Shown: one piece after another, positions 23,924-33,876 of the stretch
Numbering within the stretch: the first letter of the stretch is position 1
Layout: each line of letters opens with the position of its first letter
DNA from: Bordetella parapertussis
Lineage (GTDB): Bacteria > Pseudomonadota > Gammaproteobacteria > Burkholderiales > SG8-41
DNA: 34,065 nucleotides
Direction of reading: 5' to 3'
Assembly (NCBI GenBank): GCA_945864585.1
Contig: CAMBCF010000051.1
Coordinates: forward strand, 1 to 34,065
The notes under the pieces: model-generated
Told to the model about the DNA's origin: nothing
Databases searched by the model: none
The model's input: only the letters and a program-made list of their open reading frames with translations
Program-made: the position numbers and the translations under genes

Positions 23924-25108
23924 GCGCGGCGCCGCATGCAAACAGCGCCTACACCCTGCTGGTGGTCGACGATAACGAAGACAATCGTTATACGCTGACG
24001 CGGCGCCTGAAGCGCGAGGGCTACACCCGGATTTCGGTTGCTGAAAACGGGCGTCTCACGCTGGAGATGATGAAGGCGCAGTCCTTCGATCTGGTGTTGC
24101 TCGACATCATGATGCCGGAAGTCAACGGCTACGAAGTGCTTGATCGCCTGAAGGCCGACGCGCAATTGCGCCACGTGCCGGTAATCATGATTTCCGCGCT
24201 GGATGAGCTGGACAGCGTGATTCGCTGCATCAAGCTGGGCGCCGAGGATTATCTGCCCAAGCCGTTTAATCCGACGCTGTTGCGCGCGCGCGTGGGTGCG
24301 TGCCTCGAGAAAAAACGCATGCGCGATGACCTCGTGCATCATGTGCGGCGCATGGAACGCGATCTGGAGACCGCGCGTGAGATTCAGTTGAGCATGATGC
24401 CCACGGATTTTCCGGTGGCGAGTGAAACGCAGGGCCTCGATATGCACGCGACGTTGCTGCCGGCGTATGAAGTGGGCGGCGATTTTTATGATTTTTTCTG
24501 GCTCACGCCCGAACGGATGTGCGTGCTGGTCGCCGACGTGTCGGACAAAGGCGCGGCGGCGGCGCTGCACATGGCGCGCGCCAAGGCCTCGATACGCTTT
24601 CTGTGCGCGAGCGAAGCGTCCGGCAGCTACACGCCTAACACGGCGGAGTTGGTTGAACGCATAGACCGTGAACTGTCTCTCGACAATCCGCACGCCATGT
24701 TTATCACGCTGTTACTGGCGGTGGTCGACAGCGGCAGCGCGCGCGATAGAGTGGTGCAACGCCGGACACAACTCGCCGTGCGTGATCAGCGCCGATGGCA
24801 GCCTCACCCTGCTGGACGGCGAATGCGGCATCCCGGTAGGCATCGATCCGAAATATTTTCGCTCGGCCGAGAGCGGAAAAATTCCCAGAGGCGGCACGCT
24901 CTTTGTTTACACCGACGGTGTGACCGAGGCGATGAATCCTCAGCAAGAGATGTTCGGCACGCAACGTCTCGACACCGTGTTACGCGCCTGCGCGGGACTT
25001 GCGCCACGTGCGGTCATCGCCGCGGTATTAGATGGCGTGCAGGGGTTTGCCGGCGCCGCGAAACCCTCCGACGATATCACCATGCTGGCGTGCCGCTGGC
25101 GTGGCTAA
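23920..25108 (+). pseudogene. Receiver-PP2C (RsbU/SpoIIE-type) phosphatase, frameshifted
   Basis: An N-terminal receiver (residues 10-128; VVDDNEDN, phospho-Asp in LVLLDIMMPEVNG, Lys in LPKPFNP) is followed by a short helical linker and a SpoIIE/PP2C phosphatase domain (YEVGGDFYDFF, VADVSDKGAAAALHMA). At about 24737-24745, a GC-dinucleotide run, one extra base shifts the frame. The other frame continues EWCNAGHNSP, FVYTDGVTEA and PSDDITMLACRW to TAA 25106-25108. Corrected length is about 395 residues. Such proteins dephosphorylate anti-anti-sigma factors in partner switching or other phosphoproteins; no such partner is encoded here. Unless the shift is a sequencing error, the product lacks the second half of the catalytic domain. 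Confidence 0.82.
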
Positions 25109-25128
25109 CCTAACCTTGATGTTTTTAA

Positions 25129-25635
25129 ATGAAAAAAAATAGATCGGCCCGTGGCATTAAACCCCGCAGCAAAGCAACTAAAAATGCTGCCGGCCGGCGG
25201 TTCGCGGTGCGTAAATCAGGCATCCATGGCCGCGGCGTGTTCGCATTGGCCGCCATCGCCAAAGGCACCAGACTGATCGAATATCTGGGTGAGCGCATGT
25301 CGCACCAAGAGGCCGACCGGCGCTATGGCGATTTGCACGAAGGCAGCGCGCACACTATGCTGTTCGCTGCAAACGATGAGGTGGTGATCGATGCTACCCA
25401 ATGGGGAAGCTCGGCGCGCTGGATCAATCATTCGTGTGCGCCCAATTGCGAGGCGGTTGAAGATGAAGGCCGCGTGTTCATAGAAACCCGGCGCGCGATA
25501 CGCGCAGGCGAAGAACTCGGCTACGACTATGAACTGATCGTTGAAGGGCGCCAGACCCAGAAGTTAAAGCGCGAGCATGCGTGCTGCTGTGGTGCGCGGC
25601 GCTGCCGCGGGACCATGCTGGGGAAGAAACGCTAG
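25129..25635 (+). CDS. SET-domain lysine methyltransferase
   Basis: A 168-residue protein. A basic N terminus (residues 1-24, many Lys/Arg) precedes a SET domain: SGIHGRGVFA (30-39), RWINHSCAPNCE with the NHSC motif at 100-103, and GYDYEL (121-126) holding the active-site tyrosine. A post-SET cysteine cluster follows (Cys142, 143, 144 and 149) that would bind zinc with Cys103. Thus all parts of a eukaryotic-like SAM-dependent protein lysine methyltransferase are present. The bacterial target is unknown; basic histone-like or ribosomal proteins are possible. The ribosome site before ATG 25129 is weak. It lies 20 nt after the phosphatase stop and is intact. Confidence 0.92.
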   Translation: MKKNRSARGIKPRSKATKNAAGRRFAVRKSGIHGRGVFALAAIAKGTRLIEYLGERMSHQEADRRYGDLHEGSAHTMLFAANDEVVIDATQWGSSARWINHSCAPNCEAVEDEGRVFIETRRAIRAGEELGYDYELIVEGRQTQKLKREHACCCGARRCRGTMLGKKR

Positions 25636-25711
25636 CTGGTGTCTCGAGCTGACGGGATGGCTTCGCCTGCGCCTGCGCTCGCGAAAATGCGCTACGTAAG
25701 TGGCAATACAT

Positions 25712-27097
25712 CTACATCTGCACCACGCCCATGTCGCCCTTGATGTTGACGCGTGTTCCAAAGGGTTTCGACAGCCGCTGGTAACGATCAAGTATCTCCT
25801 TGGCGATGGCGCCGGTGGCAAGCAGCGGGCGGCCTTGCTGCCAGCGCGGCTTGCCGTAACCCAGGTCCACCGGATAGACGCGGATTTCCTTGAGTTTTCC
25901 ACCTTCGAATTTCACGCGGTGCATGCCCACCTGCCAGTTGTGTGGCGTCACGCCCTGGCCCTTGGTGGGTTGTCCCGGCCCCGGGCCCTTGTAGCCCGCG
26001 CGCAGGTCGTAAAAATCCGCGGGCGTGTTGTTCCAACTCAGGCCGATATTTTCATACTGGTCCTGCGGCTCCAGCAGCACGGTATCGTTTTGCAGGATGA
26101 AATCGCCGATGCCGTAGAAAATCGGCCGCCCCTTGTAGATTTCGATGCCGCGGTCCTGGTGCGGGCCAGTGCCGGCGATGATGTCGGCGCCGGCGTCGAT
26201 CATGGCGTGATACATGGTGATCGCGTGCTCGGGCGGCAGATCGCCATGCATGTCCTGATTGTGCATGCCGACGATCACCCATTGCGCCATGCGGCGCGCG
26301 TCACGGATGCGTTCCAGCGTGCCTTCGAGGTCCTGCTGGTGCGGATAAGAGTGGCGCTCGATTTTTTTGCCCAGCGTGAATTTCATGTATTTAAGCGGGC
26401 CGTTGTCGAAGCCGGCCATGTGGATTTCGGTCGCGGTATCAGGCGGCATCGCGGGGCCGTGGCCGTGCGCACCGGGGCTGCGCACGAAGTCCAGCGCAGT
26501 GCCGAACTGGCGCAGGTGGTCGAAGGTTTTTTTGTCGACGGTGTATTCGGTGTGGTGGCGCAGCAGGTTGGCGCCGGGGCGGCCCTGCATGTCGCGGCGC
26601 TGATCGCCGGCGCGGCCCCACGAGAACAAAGTGGTGGTTCCCGACAGCAGCGCCACGCGGCCCTTGGCGGTTTCCAGATAGGCGGGCGCGCGCGCTTCCG
26701 CGAGATTGCGGCCGGTGCCCGCATGCACCATTCCGTATTTGTTGAGATTTTCGATGTTCTTGAGGATGCCGCCTTCGCCGAAGTCGATCGAGTGGTTGGA
26801 GGCGACCGACATCATCTGGAAACCCATCCAATGCAGGTCGGCAATAAATTTGGGATCGCAGCGCATGTAGGTGCCCACACGTTTGTCGGTGGGCGGGTGT
26901 TCGTAATTGTGAAACAGCATTTCCAGGTGCACGTAGCGGGCGTCGGCGCCGCGGATCAGCTCCACCAGTTTGAGATAGTTCGGCTCGGTGTACATGGAAA
27001 GGCCTTGGCTGATCAGGGCTTCGCCCGCGAGCGCGAAATCGATGTCGTTGCGTTCAGAGGCGTAAAGCGTGCGCTGGTAGCTGGTTTTCGATTTCAT
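25712..27097 (-). CDS. CapA-family (PGA_cap) metallophosphoesterase-like protein
   Basis: A 461-residue protein of the bacterial CapA/poly-gamma-glutamate capsule family with a calcineurin-like fold. Visible marks are DFALAGEALISQ near the start, LEMLFHNYEHP, SVASNHSIDFGEGGI (metal-binding Asn-His), GMHNQDMHGDLPPEH, and IIAGTGPHQDRGIEIYKGRP followed by IFYGIGDFIL. No signal peptide is seen, unlike membrane-bound CapA, so a soluble role outside capsule synthesis is likely. ATG 27097 opens the frame. Downstream of it (-) is a convergent SET gene; upstream lies an FAH-type hydrolase gene on the same strand, 35 nt away, so the two may form one operon. The long ORF on the opposite strand is a shadow. 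Confidence 0.84.
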   Translation of the reverse strand: MKSKTSYQRTLYASERNDIDFALAGEALISQGLSMYTEPNYLKLVELIRGADARYVHLEMLFHNYEHPPTDKRVGTYMRCDPKFIADLHWMGFQMMSVASNHSIDFGEGGILKNIENLNKYGMVHAGTGRNLAEARAPAYLETAKGRVALLSGTTTLFSWGRAGDQRRDMQGRPGANLLRHHTEYTVDKKTFDHLRQFGTALDFVRSPGAHGHGPAMPPDTATEIHMAGFDNGPLKYMKFTLGKKIERHSYPHQQDLEGTLERIRDARRMAQWVIVGMHNQDMHGDLPPEHAITMYHAMIDAGADIIAGTGPHQDRGIEIYKGRPIFYGIGDFILQNDTVLLEPQDQYENIGLSWNNTPADFYDLRAGYKGPGPGQPTKGQGVTPHNWQVGMHRVKFEGGKLKEIRVYPVDLGYGKPRWQQGRPLLATGAIAKEILDRYQRLSKPFGTRVNIKGDMGVVQM

Positions 27098-27132
27098 GTG
27101 ATCTCCCGTGACTGTGTCGTTCTACCATCAAC

Positions 27133-28020
27133 TCAGGCCTGCGCGCGCACCGTAAATTCCATCTCACCAATGCCGCCGATACCGCCTTTTAGCCGGTCTC
27201 CGTCCGCCAGGCGCGATACACCTGCCGGCGTGCCGGTGGTAATGAGGTCGCCGGTGCGCAGGGTGAGCTTGTCCGAGAGAAAGCGGATATGTTCGCGCAG
27301 GGTGCAGATCATGTCAGTGGTGTGGGCGCTCATGACACGCGCGCCGTTCTGGTCCACGGTGATGTGAAGATCTTGCGGATCGGCGATTTCGTCACGCGTC
27401 ACGATCCACGGGCCGAGGCCAGTGAAGCTGTCAAAGCCCTTGCGGATGTTGCGGGTGTTTTGCTGCTTGCCCCAGGGATCGCGGATGCTGAAATCCCAAA
27501 GCGTGGTATAGCCGAACACATGATCAAGCGCCTGCGCTTCGCTCACCGCACGCGCGGGCCGGCCGATGACCGCACACAGTTCGCACTCGTGGTCGATGTG
27601 TTTGGCGATCTTCGGCAGGATCACAGTGCCGCCCGGACCGATCAGCGAGGAACTGGGCTTTAAGAAGAACTCCGCCATCAGGTCGTCCTTGGAAAGCTGC
27701 TTGCGCTCATAGGAGGTGCCGGTGCGCGCGCTCATCTCGGTCTGGTGGGCACGGTAGTTGGCGGCCGCCGCCCAGATCGAAGGTGGATTGATGATCGGCG
27801 GCAGCAATTTCACCGCAGCCAGCGGCACCGGCGCACCGGCGCCGCGCGCATCACAGGCGATTTGTAGCGCTGCGGGATTGTTGATCAGTGCTTCGATAAC
27901 TTCGAGCATGGTGTAGTGCTCGCGCAGGAGGGCGGCTTTCCTGAGCGCGTCCCCGAGCGGATAAACCTGGTCACCTTCTACGATGCCGGCCTGGTTTGCG
28001 TTGTAGTGGCATATTTTCAT
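27133..28020 (-). CDS. Fumarylacetoacetate hydrolase family protein
   Basis: A 295-residue FAH-fold enzyme. The metal site is seen in HIDHECELCAVIG (Glu residues) and in YTTLWDFSIRD (Asp). KPSSSLIGPGG and the late GDLITTGTPAGVS are also characteristic. The family includes 2-keto-4-pentenoate hydratases, 2-keto-3-deoxy acid hydrolases and acylpyruvases acting in aromatic or sugar-acid breakdown; the substrate is not determined. ATG 28020 has no strong ribosome site. Its probable operon mate is the CapA-like gene downstream. A divergent CoA-transferase gene begins 144 nt away and may share regulation. Confidence 0.9.
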   Translation of the reverse strand: MKICHYNANQAGIVEGDQVYPLGDALRKAALLREHYTMLEVIEALINNPAALQIACDARGAGAPVPLAAVKLLPPIINPPSIWAAAANYRAHQTEMSARTGTSYERKQLSKDDLMAEFFLKPSSSLIGPGGTVILPKIAKHIDHECELCAVIGRPARAVSEAQALDHVFGYTTLWDFSIRDPWGKQQNTRNIRKGFDSFTGLGPWIVTRDEIADPQDLHITVDQNGARVMSAHTTDMICTLREHIRFLSDKLTLRTGDLITTGTPAGVSRLADGDRLKGGIGGIGEMEFTVRAQA

Positions 28021-28047
28021 GTGGGTCTCATATCAAGGCCTGCTGAA

Positions 28048-28087
28048 ATTCTACACGATTGACTGTGCGCCTGTCGCGGGATAGATT
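28048..28087. promoter_or_regulatory. Overlapping divergent promoters of the FAH and CoA-transferase genes
   Basis: Plus strand: TTGACT 28059-28064, a 17-nt spacer, TAGATT 28082-28087, giving a leader of about 70 nt to ATG 28165. Minus strand: GCGACA (28077-28072), 18 nt, TAGAAT (28053-28048), about 30 nt before the FAH ATG. The two overlap, so polymerase binding would be mutually exclusive. Confidence 0.4.
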
Positions 28088-28164
28088 GTCGTCGGGTTGC
28101 AGTGCCGCGCGGCTGCCACCAGCGGCTGTGGCCTGCGCGCGCAACGCGGCTAAGGAGTGATGCA

Positions 28165-29379
28165 ATGACAGATGTCACAGGACCTTTGAGCGGCACCCGC
28201 GTGATCGATTTGGGCCGCCATCAGGCAGGGCCCCGCTGTGCCCAGGTGCTCGCCCGCCTCGGCGCGGAAGTCATCAAGATCGAGCGTCTGGGCGGCGAGG
28301 AAACCCGCTACCACGGGCCGTGGGTGCGCAAACAGAGCGCTTACTGGGTGCAGTACAACAGCGGCAAAAAAAGCGTGAGCATGGACTTGCGCAAGGAGGA
28401 AGGGAAAGCAGCCCTGCGCAAGCTGATCAAAGTTTCCGACGTCGTGGTGCAGAACTTCCGCCCGGGCACCATAGACGAGATGGGCTTCGGGTATGAGGTG
28501 TTAAAAACGCTGAACCCCCGCATTGTCATGGTCAATATCTCCGCTTACGGGCAATTCGGCCCTTATCGCGATCAGATCGGTTACGACCCCATCGGGCAGA
28601 CCATGTCAGGTATCGCCATGGTCACCGGCGAAGAGGGCATGCCGCCGATACGCGCCGGGGTTCCCATTATCGACCGCACCACTGCGCTGCACTCCGCCAT
28701 TGGTACGCTCGCCGCCCTTTGCGAGCGCAACATTTCCGGCGTGGGGCAGTGCATCGATGTTTGCCTCGCCGATTCCGGCTACAGCCTGACCGAGATTCCC
28801 ATCACCGCCTACCACGGCGCCGGAACGGAGCCCAAGCGGGGCAGGGCCGATGCAGCGCCCAGTGGCATGTACCCCTGCAATGACGGGTGGGTCCTGATCT
28901 CTGCGGGAGACCAGCACATGTGGCCTCGCGTTTGCGCTGCCATGGGCAAGCCCGAGTGGCGGGATGACCCGCGCTTTAACACCCGCCGCGAGCGCAGCAA
29001 GCATGTTGCAATTGTGAACGATGCGATGCGTGAGTTGCTGGCCACCATGACGATGAAGAATGCCATCGCCCACTTCACGCAGCATGACGTGGTTGCTGCG
29101 CCAGTGAATACCATACCGCAGGCGGCCCAGGATCCCCATCCGTGGGAGCGGCGGACGATGGTGGAGGTGCCCGATTTTCTGGCCGGCACGATAGCCGTGT
29201 CCGGTGATTATTGGCACTTCAGCCGCACACCGGCCGTTATCGGCTCGACGCCCAAAGTGGGCGAGCACAACGAGGAGGTACTGGGTGGCCTTTTGGGTTA
29301 TTCCAAGGAAGAGATCGCCAGGCTGTATGCCGATGAGGTGATCGGGAACACGAGCCACTACGACACGCTATCCGGGTAA
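28165..29379 (+). CDS. Class III CoA-transferase (CaiB/BaiF family)
   Basis: A 404-residue enzyme. The N-terminal Rossmann-like part reads GTRVIDLGRHQAGPRCAQVL, then GAEVIKIERLGGEETR. The family segment DVVVQNFRPGTIDEMGFGYE follows, with ISAYGQFGPYRDQIGYDPIGQ beyond it. The catalytic aspartate lies in GQCIDVCLADSG. Class III enzymes move CoA between carboxylic acids (formyl-CoA, carnitine, succinyl-CoA types). ATG 28165 is set by AAGGAG at 28152-28157; the upstream extension to 28102 is rejected. The C terminus has the usual GYSKEEIARLYADEVI. It is convergent with typA. Partner substrates are unknown; a role with the divergent FAH enzyme in acid catabolism is inferred. Confidence 0.92.
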   Translation: MTDVTGPLSGTRVIDLGRHQAGPRCAQVLARLGAEVIKIERLGGEETRYHGPWVRKQSAYWVQYNSGKKSVSMDLRKEEGKAALRKLIKVSDVVVQNFRPGTIDEMGFGYEVLKTLNPRIVMVNISAYGQFGPYRDQIGYDPIGQTMSGIAMVTGEEGMPPIRAGVPIIDRTTALHSAIGTLAALCERNISGVGQCIDVCLADSGYSLTEIPITAYHGAGTEPKRGRADAAPSGMYPCNDGWVLISAGDQHMWPRVCAAMGKPEWRDDPRFNTRRERSKHVAIVNDAMRELLATMTMKNAIAHFTQHDVVAAPVNTIPQAAQDPHPWERRTMVEVPDFLAGTIAVSGDYWHFSRTPAVIGSTPKVGEHNEEVLGGLLGYSKEEIARLYADEVIGNTSHYDTLSG

Positions 29380-29443
29380 AGCCGCCTGGTATGGCGTGAG
29401 GTCCGGGTCGGGATGGGTGCTTGGGTTCACATTTGAGATTTTA

Positions 29444-31360
29444 TTACGCCGCCGCGCGCGCGGCGCGCTTGCGGTCATGTTCCAGCAAAAAACGCTTGCG
29501 AATACGAATCGACTTGGGCGTAATTTCCACCAGTTCATCATCGGCGATGAATTCAATCGCCGATTCCAGCGTGACTTGCAGCGGCGGCACCAGACGTACC
29601 GCTTCATCGGTGCCGGAGGCGCGCACGTTGGTGAGCTGCTTGCCTTTGATCGGGTTCACCACCAGATCGTTGTCGCGGCTGTGGATGCCGATGACGATGC
29701 CTTCATACAAGGGGTCGCCGGGGCTGACGAACATTTTACCGCGCTCCTGCAGTTTCCACAGGGCGTAGGCTACGGCGGTGCCGTGCTCGGCCGAGATCAG
29801 CACGCCGTTGCGGCGTTCTTCCATGTCGGGTTTGCTCGGGCCATAGTCGTCGAACACGTGGCTCATCAGGCCGGTGCCGCGCGTCAGGGTCAGAAAATCC
29901 GATTGAAAACCGATCAGCCCGCGTGCGGGGATGCGGTAGTCGAGGCGCACGCGGCCTTTGCTGTCGGATTGCATGTCCTGTAAATCGCCGCGGCGCGCGC
30001 CCAGCGCTTCCATCACCGCGCCCTGATTGGCGTCTTCGCAATCAACGGTGAGCAATTCGTACGGTTCCTGTTTTTCACCGTTGACTTCCCTGAGCACCAC
30101 GCGCGGACGCGATACCGCGAGTTCGTAACCTTCGCGCCGCATGTTTTCCAGCAATATGGTCAGATGCAGTTCGCCGCGGCCCGACACTTCGAACACATCG
30201 GCGTCCGACGTTTCCACCATTTTGAGCGCGACGTTGCTCATCAGCTCGCGTTGCAGCCGCTCGCGTATCTGGCGGCTGGTGACGAATTTGCCTTCGCGTC
30301 CCGCCAATGGCGAGGTGTTGACCTGAAAGTTCATGGTCAGCGTCGGTTCGTCCACTTTCAACAGCGGCAATGCTTTAGGGTTTTCAGTGTCGGTAAGTGT
30401 GACGCCAATGCCGACATCTTCAATGCCGTTGACGAGTACAATATCGCCGGCTTGAGCTTCTTCTGCGATAGTGCGATCCAGTCCTTTAAAAACAAGTACC
30501 TGGCCTACTTTAGCGAGTTTGGGTGCAGCGTCTTCCGGGCCGCGCATCACCATTACCTGCTGGCCGGGGCGGATGCGGCCGCGCGTGATACGGCCGATAC
30601 CGATGCGGCCTACGTAGCTGGAATAATCCAGCGAACAGATCTGCAATTGCAGCGGGCCATTGGGATCGTCGGCGCGCACAGGCACGTGATTGATGATGGC
30701 CTCAAACAAGGGATCCAGATTGCCTTCGCGTGCGCCGGAGTCCAGGCTGGCATAACCGTTTAACGCCGAGGCGTAAATCACCGGAAAATCGAGTTGCTCT
30801 TCGGTCGCGCCGAGTTTGTCGAACAGATCAAAGGTGTGATTCACCACCCAATCCGGCCGCGCACCGTAGCGGTCAATTTTGTTGACGACCACTATGGGTT
30901 TCAAGCCCAGCGCCAGCGCTTTGCGCGTGACAAACCGTGTTTGCGGCATCGGACCTTCCACCGCATCCACCAGCAGCAGCACGCTATCGACCATCGACAG
31001 CACGCGTTCGACTTCGCCGCCGAAATCGGCGTGGCCGGGGGTATCAACGATATTGATATGCGTACCCTTCCAGGTCACCGCACAGTTCTTGGCGAGGATG
31101 GTGATGCCGCGCTCTTTTTCAATGTCGTTACTGTCCATCACGCGCTCTTCGATGTGCTGGTGCGCAGCGAACGTGCCCGATTGGCGCAGCAGCTTATCCA
31201 CCAGCGTGGTCTTGCCGTGATCGACGTGCGCGATGATGGCGATGTTGCGGATAGGACGACCCGGACTCGGCGCGCGAAGTTGGGGGCGGGTAGGATCGTC
31301 GGTGAGCGACATGGGAGACTCGGTGTTCATGTTATCCGTGTGTTGAGCGAGCGGAGGCAT
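29444..31360 (-). CDS. typA: Ribosome-associated translational GTPase TypA/BipA
   Basis: A 638-residue GTPase in the longest form. G1 is AHVDHGKTT, the effector region [17 protein letters not shown]3 [12 protein letters not shown] and G4 VVNKIDR. A beta-barrel domain II and EF-G-like domains III and V follow, then the BipA-specific C-terminal domain ([39 protein letters not shown]). It acts in ribosome assembly and stress-adapted translation. Three starts are possible: ATG 31360 (GGAA 5-8 nt upstream), 31330 and 31312. Most family members begin shortly before [12 protein letters not shown], so the shorter forms (622-628 residues) are quite possible. No terminator hairpin was found after the stop. 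Confidence 0.93.
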   Translation of the reverse strand: MPPLAQHTDNMNTESPMSLTDDPTRPQLRAPSPGRPIRNIAIIAHVDHGKTTLVDKLLRQSGTFAAHQHIEERVMDSNDIEKERGITILAKNCAVTWKGTHINIVDTPGHADFGGEVERVLSMVDSVLLLVDAVEGPMPQTRFVTRKALALGLKPIVVVNKIDRYGARPDWVVNHTFDLFDKLGATEEQLDFPVIYASALNGYASLDSGAREGNLDPLFEAIINHVPVRADDPNGPLQLQICSLDYSSYVGRIGIGRITRGRIRPGQQVMVMRGPEDAAPKLAKVGQVLVFKGLDRTIAEEAQAGDIVLVNGIEDVGIGVTLTDTENPKALPLLKVDEPTLTMNFQVNTSPLAGREGKFVTSRQIRERLQRELMSNVALKMVETSDADVFEVSGRGELHLTILLENMRREGYELAVSRPRVVLREVNGEKQEPYELLTVDCEDANQGAVMEALGARRGDLQDMQSDSKGRVRLDYRIPARGLIGFQSDFLTLTRGTGLMSHVFDDYGPSKPDMEERRNGVLISAEHGTAVAYALWKLQERGKMFVSPGDPLYEGIVIGIHSRDNDLVVNPIKGKQLTNVRASGTDEAVRLVPPLQVTLESAIEFIADDELVEITPKSIRIRKRFLLEHDRKRAARAAA

Positions 31361-31493
31361 TACTATTCCGGCTCATAAAAAGGGCGCGATTGTAGCACAG
31401 CCGCCGCAAAGCCCTGTCTTTCATGTACGCTATGTTATTGAATTTTCTGCGAAAGCTGTATTTCCGTAAAAATGATGCGCTGCAAAAAAATGA

Positions 31494-31523
31494 TTGGCAA
31501 TTTGCGCAGCTTACGGGTATCAT
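31494..31523 (+). promoter_or_regulatory. Candidate promoter of the DEAD-box helicase gene
   Basis: TTGGCA 31494-31499 (5 of 6), an 18-nt spacer, and TATCAT 31518-31523 (5 of 6). Transcription from about 31530 would give a leader near 245 nt. Inside the leader CTGTCG 31667-31672 and CGACAG 31683-31688 form a short hairpin, with a T run beginning several nt later; this is a weak attenuator candidate. Confidence 0.45.
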
Positions 31524-31775
31524 CATGGCACCTCGCAGTCGCTGAAACCTGAATTATCGCGATTGTAGAGTTGCATCTGTCCCTGACCCACCGTTCCGGC
31601 TTTCCTCTTTCGAGCAGCCGCTATAGCCATGGTTAGCGACGATACCCGTGCGCTGACCGTGCTCGCCTGTCGAACAATTTTGCGACAGCCGTTCCTTTTT
31701 TGTCCGCGCTTATTTGACCGCCAGCCCTCTTCACCTGTGGGCCTGTGGTGTGCTGTACCTATTGAAAGAAAAAAA

Positions 31776-33095
<1,320 letters not shown>

Positions 33096-33157
33096 TCTTT
33101 TGCCTGAAAGGGCGGCGCTATGTGCAAAAAGTCGTTAAGAACGAATGCGTGCTGTCC

Positions 33158-33198
33158 GCTGCGGCGGCCGCCAAGATTGCGATGCCGTCCGCCGCAGC
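33158..33198. terminator. Hairpin downstream of the helicase gene (weak terminator candidate)
   Basis: Exact 10-bp arms, 33158-33167 GCTGCGGCGG and 33189-33198, enclose a 21-nt loop. No T run follows. It may mark the 3' end of the helicase mRNA; nothing else is recognised in 33096-33219. Confidence 0.35.
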
Positions 33199-33219
33199 CT
33201 CCCGGGCGCTGAGGTTACG

Positions 33220-33378
33220 CTAAGGTTTGGCCTTAGGCGCCAGAATATTTTCCGGCACCGTCAGCGTTTTGAAGCTAAATACGTCGGCATCGTTGGTGTC
33301 CAAGTTGATCAGCACGCCTTGCACATCTAGCGCTGCAAATGCGGGGCGTTTCCTATTCGCACGGCACTTAAGCGACCG
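33220..33378 (-). other. Short open frame downstream of the HNH fragment, possible gene tail
   Basis: Minus-strand frame of 52 codons after the HNH stop, in the same frame, ending at TAG 33220-33222. It reads RPAFAALDVQGVLINLDTND followed by ADVFSFKTLTVPENILAPKAKP. The composition looks protein-like, but there is no ATG or ribosome site and no family is recognised. It could be a decayed gene end, or a C-terminal part lost from the preceding frame by a nonsense change at 33379-33381. Confidence 0.35.
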
Positions 33379-33786
33379 CTACGCCGCCCACTTGCGTATC
33401 GCCCGGGCTTGCTTGATATACACTGGATTCGGGTAATCACGGCGGTCTACAGGAAGAATTATCGCGGACTTCAGATTCTTCTTGAACTCACTGATCCTGC
33501 CGGTCAGGTTAACACTTTCTAGCCGGTCAATTTCCGCCTCGCTAAGCTCTATCTTGTACTTTTCATCTATAGATATCAAATTGCGATCAAATGCTGCATG
33601 GTGGAGCGTGCATAGTGCGAGTCCATTCGAGGTTTCGTCCGTACTCGCGGGGTCCGCGACAGGCACGATGTGCGCGGCATCTATCAGTTCCAATTGCACG
33701 CCGCAAATCGCGCAATGATGCGCATAGGCGCCAAGAACACGTCGCCGGAAATCCTGCGCCCGGTACTTCCGGGCGATCTGACTCAA
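33379..33786 (-). CDS. HNH endonuclease, N-terminally truncated
   Basis: About 135 residues with a clear HNH site: CAICGVQLELIDAAHIVPVA, then SNGLALCTLHHAAFDRNLI (zinc cysteines and the catalytic His of IDAAHIVP). The only available start is a TTG at 33786. Upstream in the same frame, protein-like sequence continues (SRGDIDCAYGENRFSIDKER) up to an in-frame stop at 33874-33876, with no ATG or GTG. The natural protein was therefore longer and the 5' part appears lost; this may be the C-terminal half of a restriction-like nuclease. Whether a functional nuclease is made is doubtful. Confidence 0.72.
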   Translation of the reverse strand: MSQIARKYRAQDFRRRVLGAYAHHCAICGVQLELIDAAHIVPVADPASTDETSNGLALCTLHHAAFDRNLISIDEKYKIELSEAEIDRLESVNLTGRISEFKKNLKSAIILPVDRRDYPNPVYIKQARAIRKWAA

Positions 33787-33876
33787 AACTATTCGCCGCT
33801 CTTTGTCTATGCTGAACCGGTTTTCTCCGTACGCGCAGTCGATGTCGCCTCGCGATAGCTCTATTAGGGCCCATCA

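Noticed and set aside
25700-27367. 555-codon open frame on the plus strand
   Set aside because: It lies fully antisense to the CapA-like gene and the start of the FAH gene, has no recognisable domain, and has the residue bias expected of a GC-rich shadow frame.
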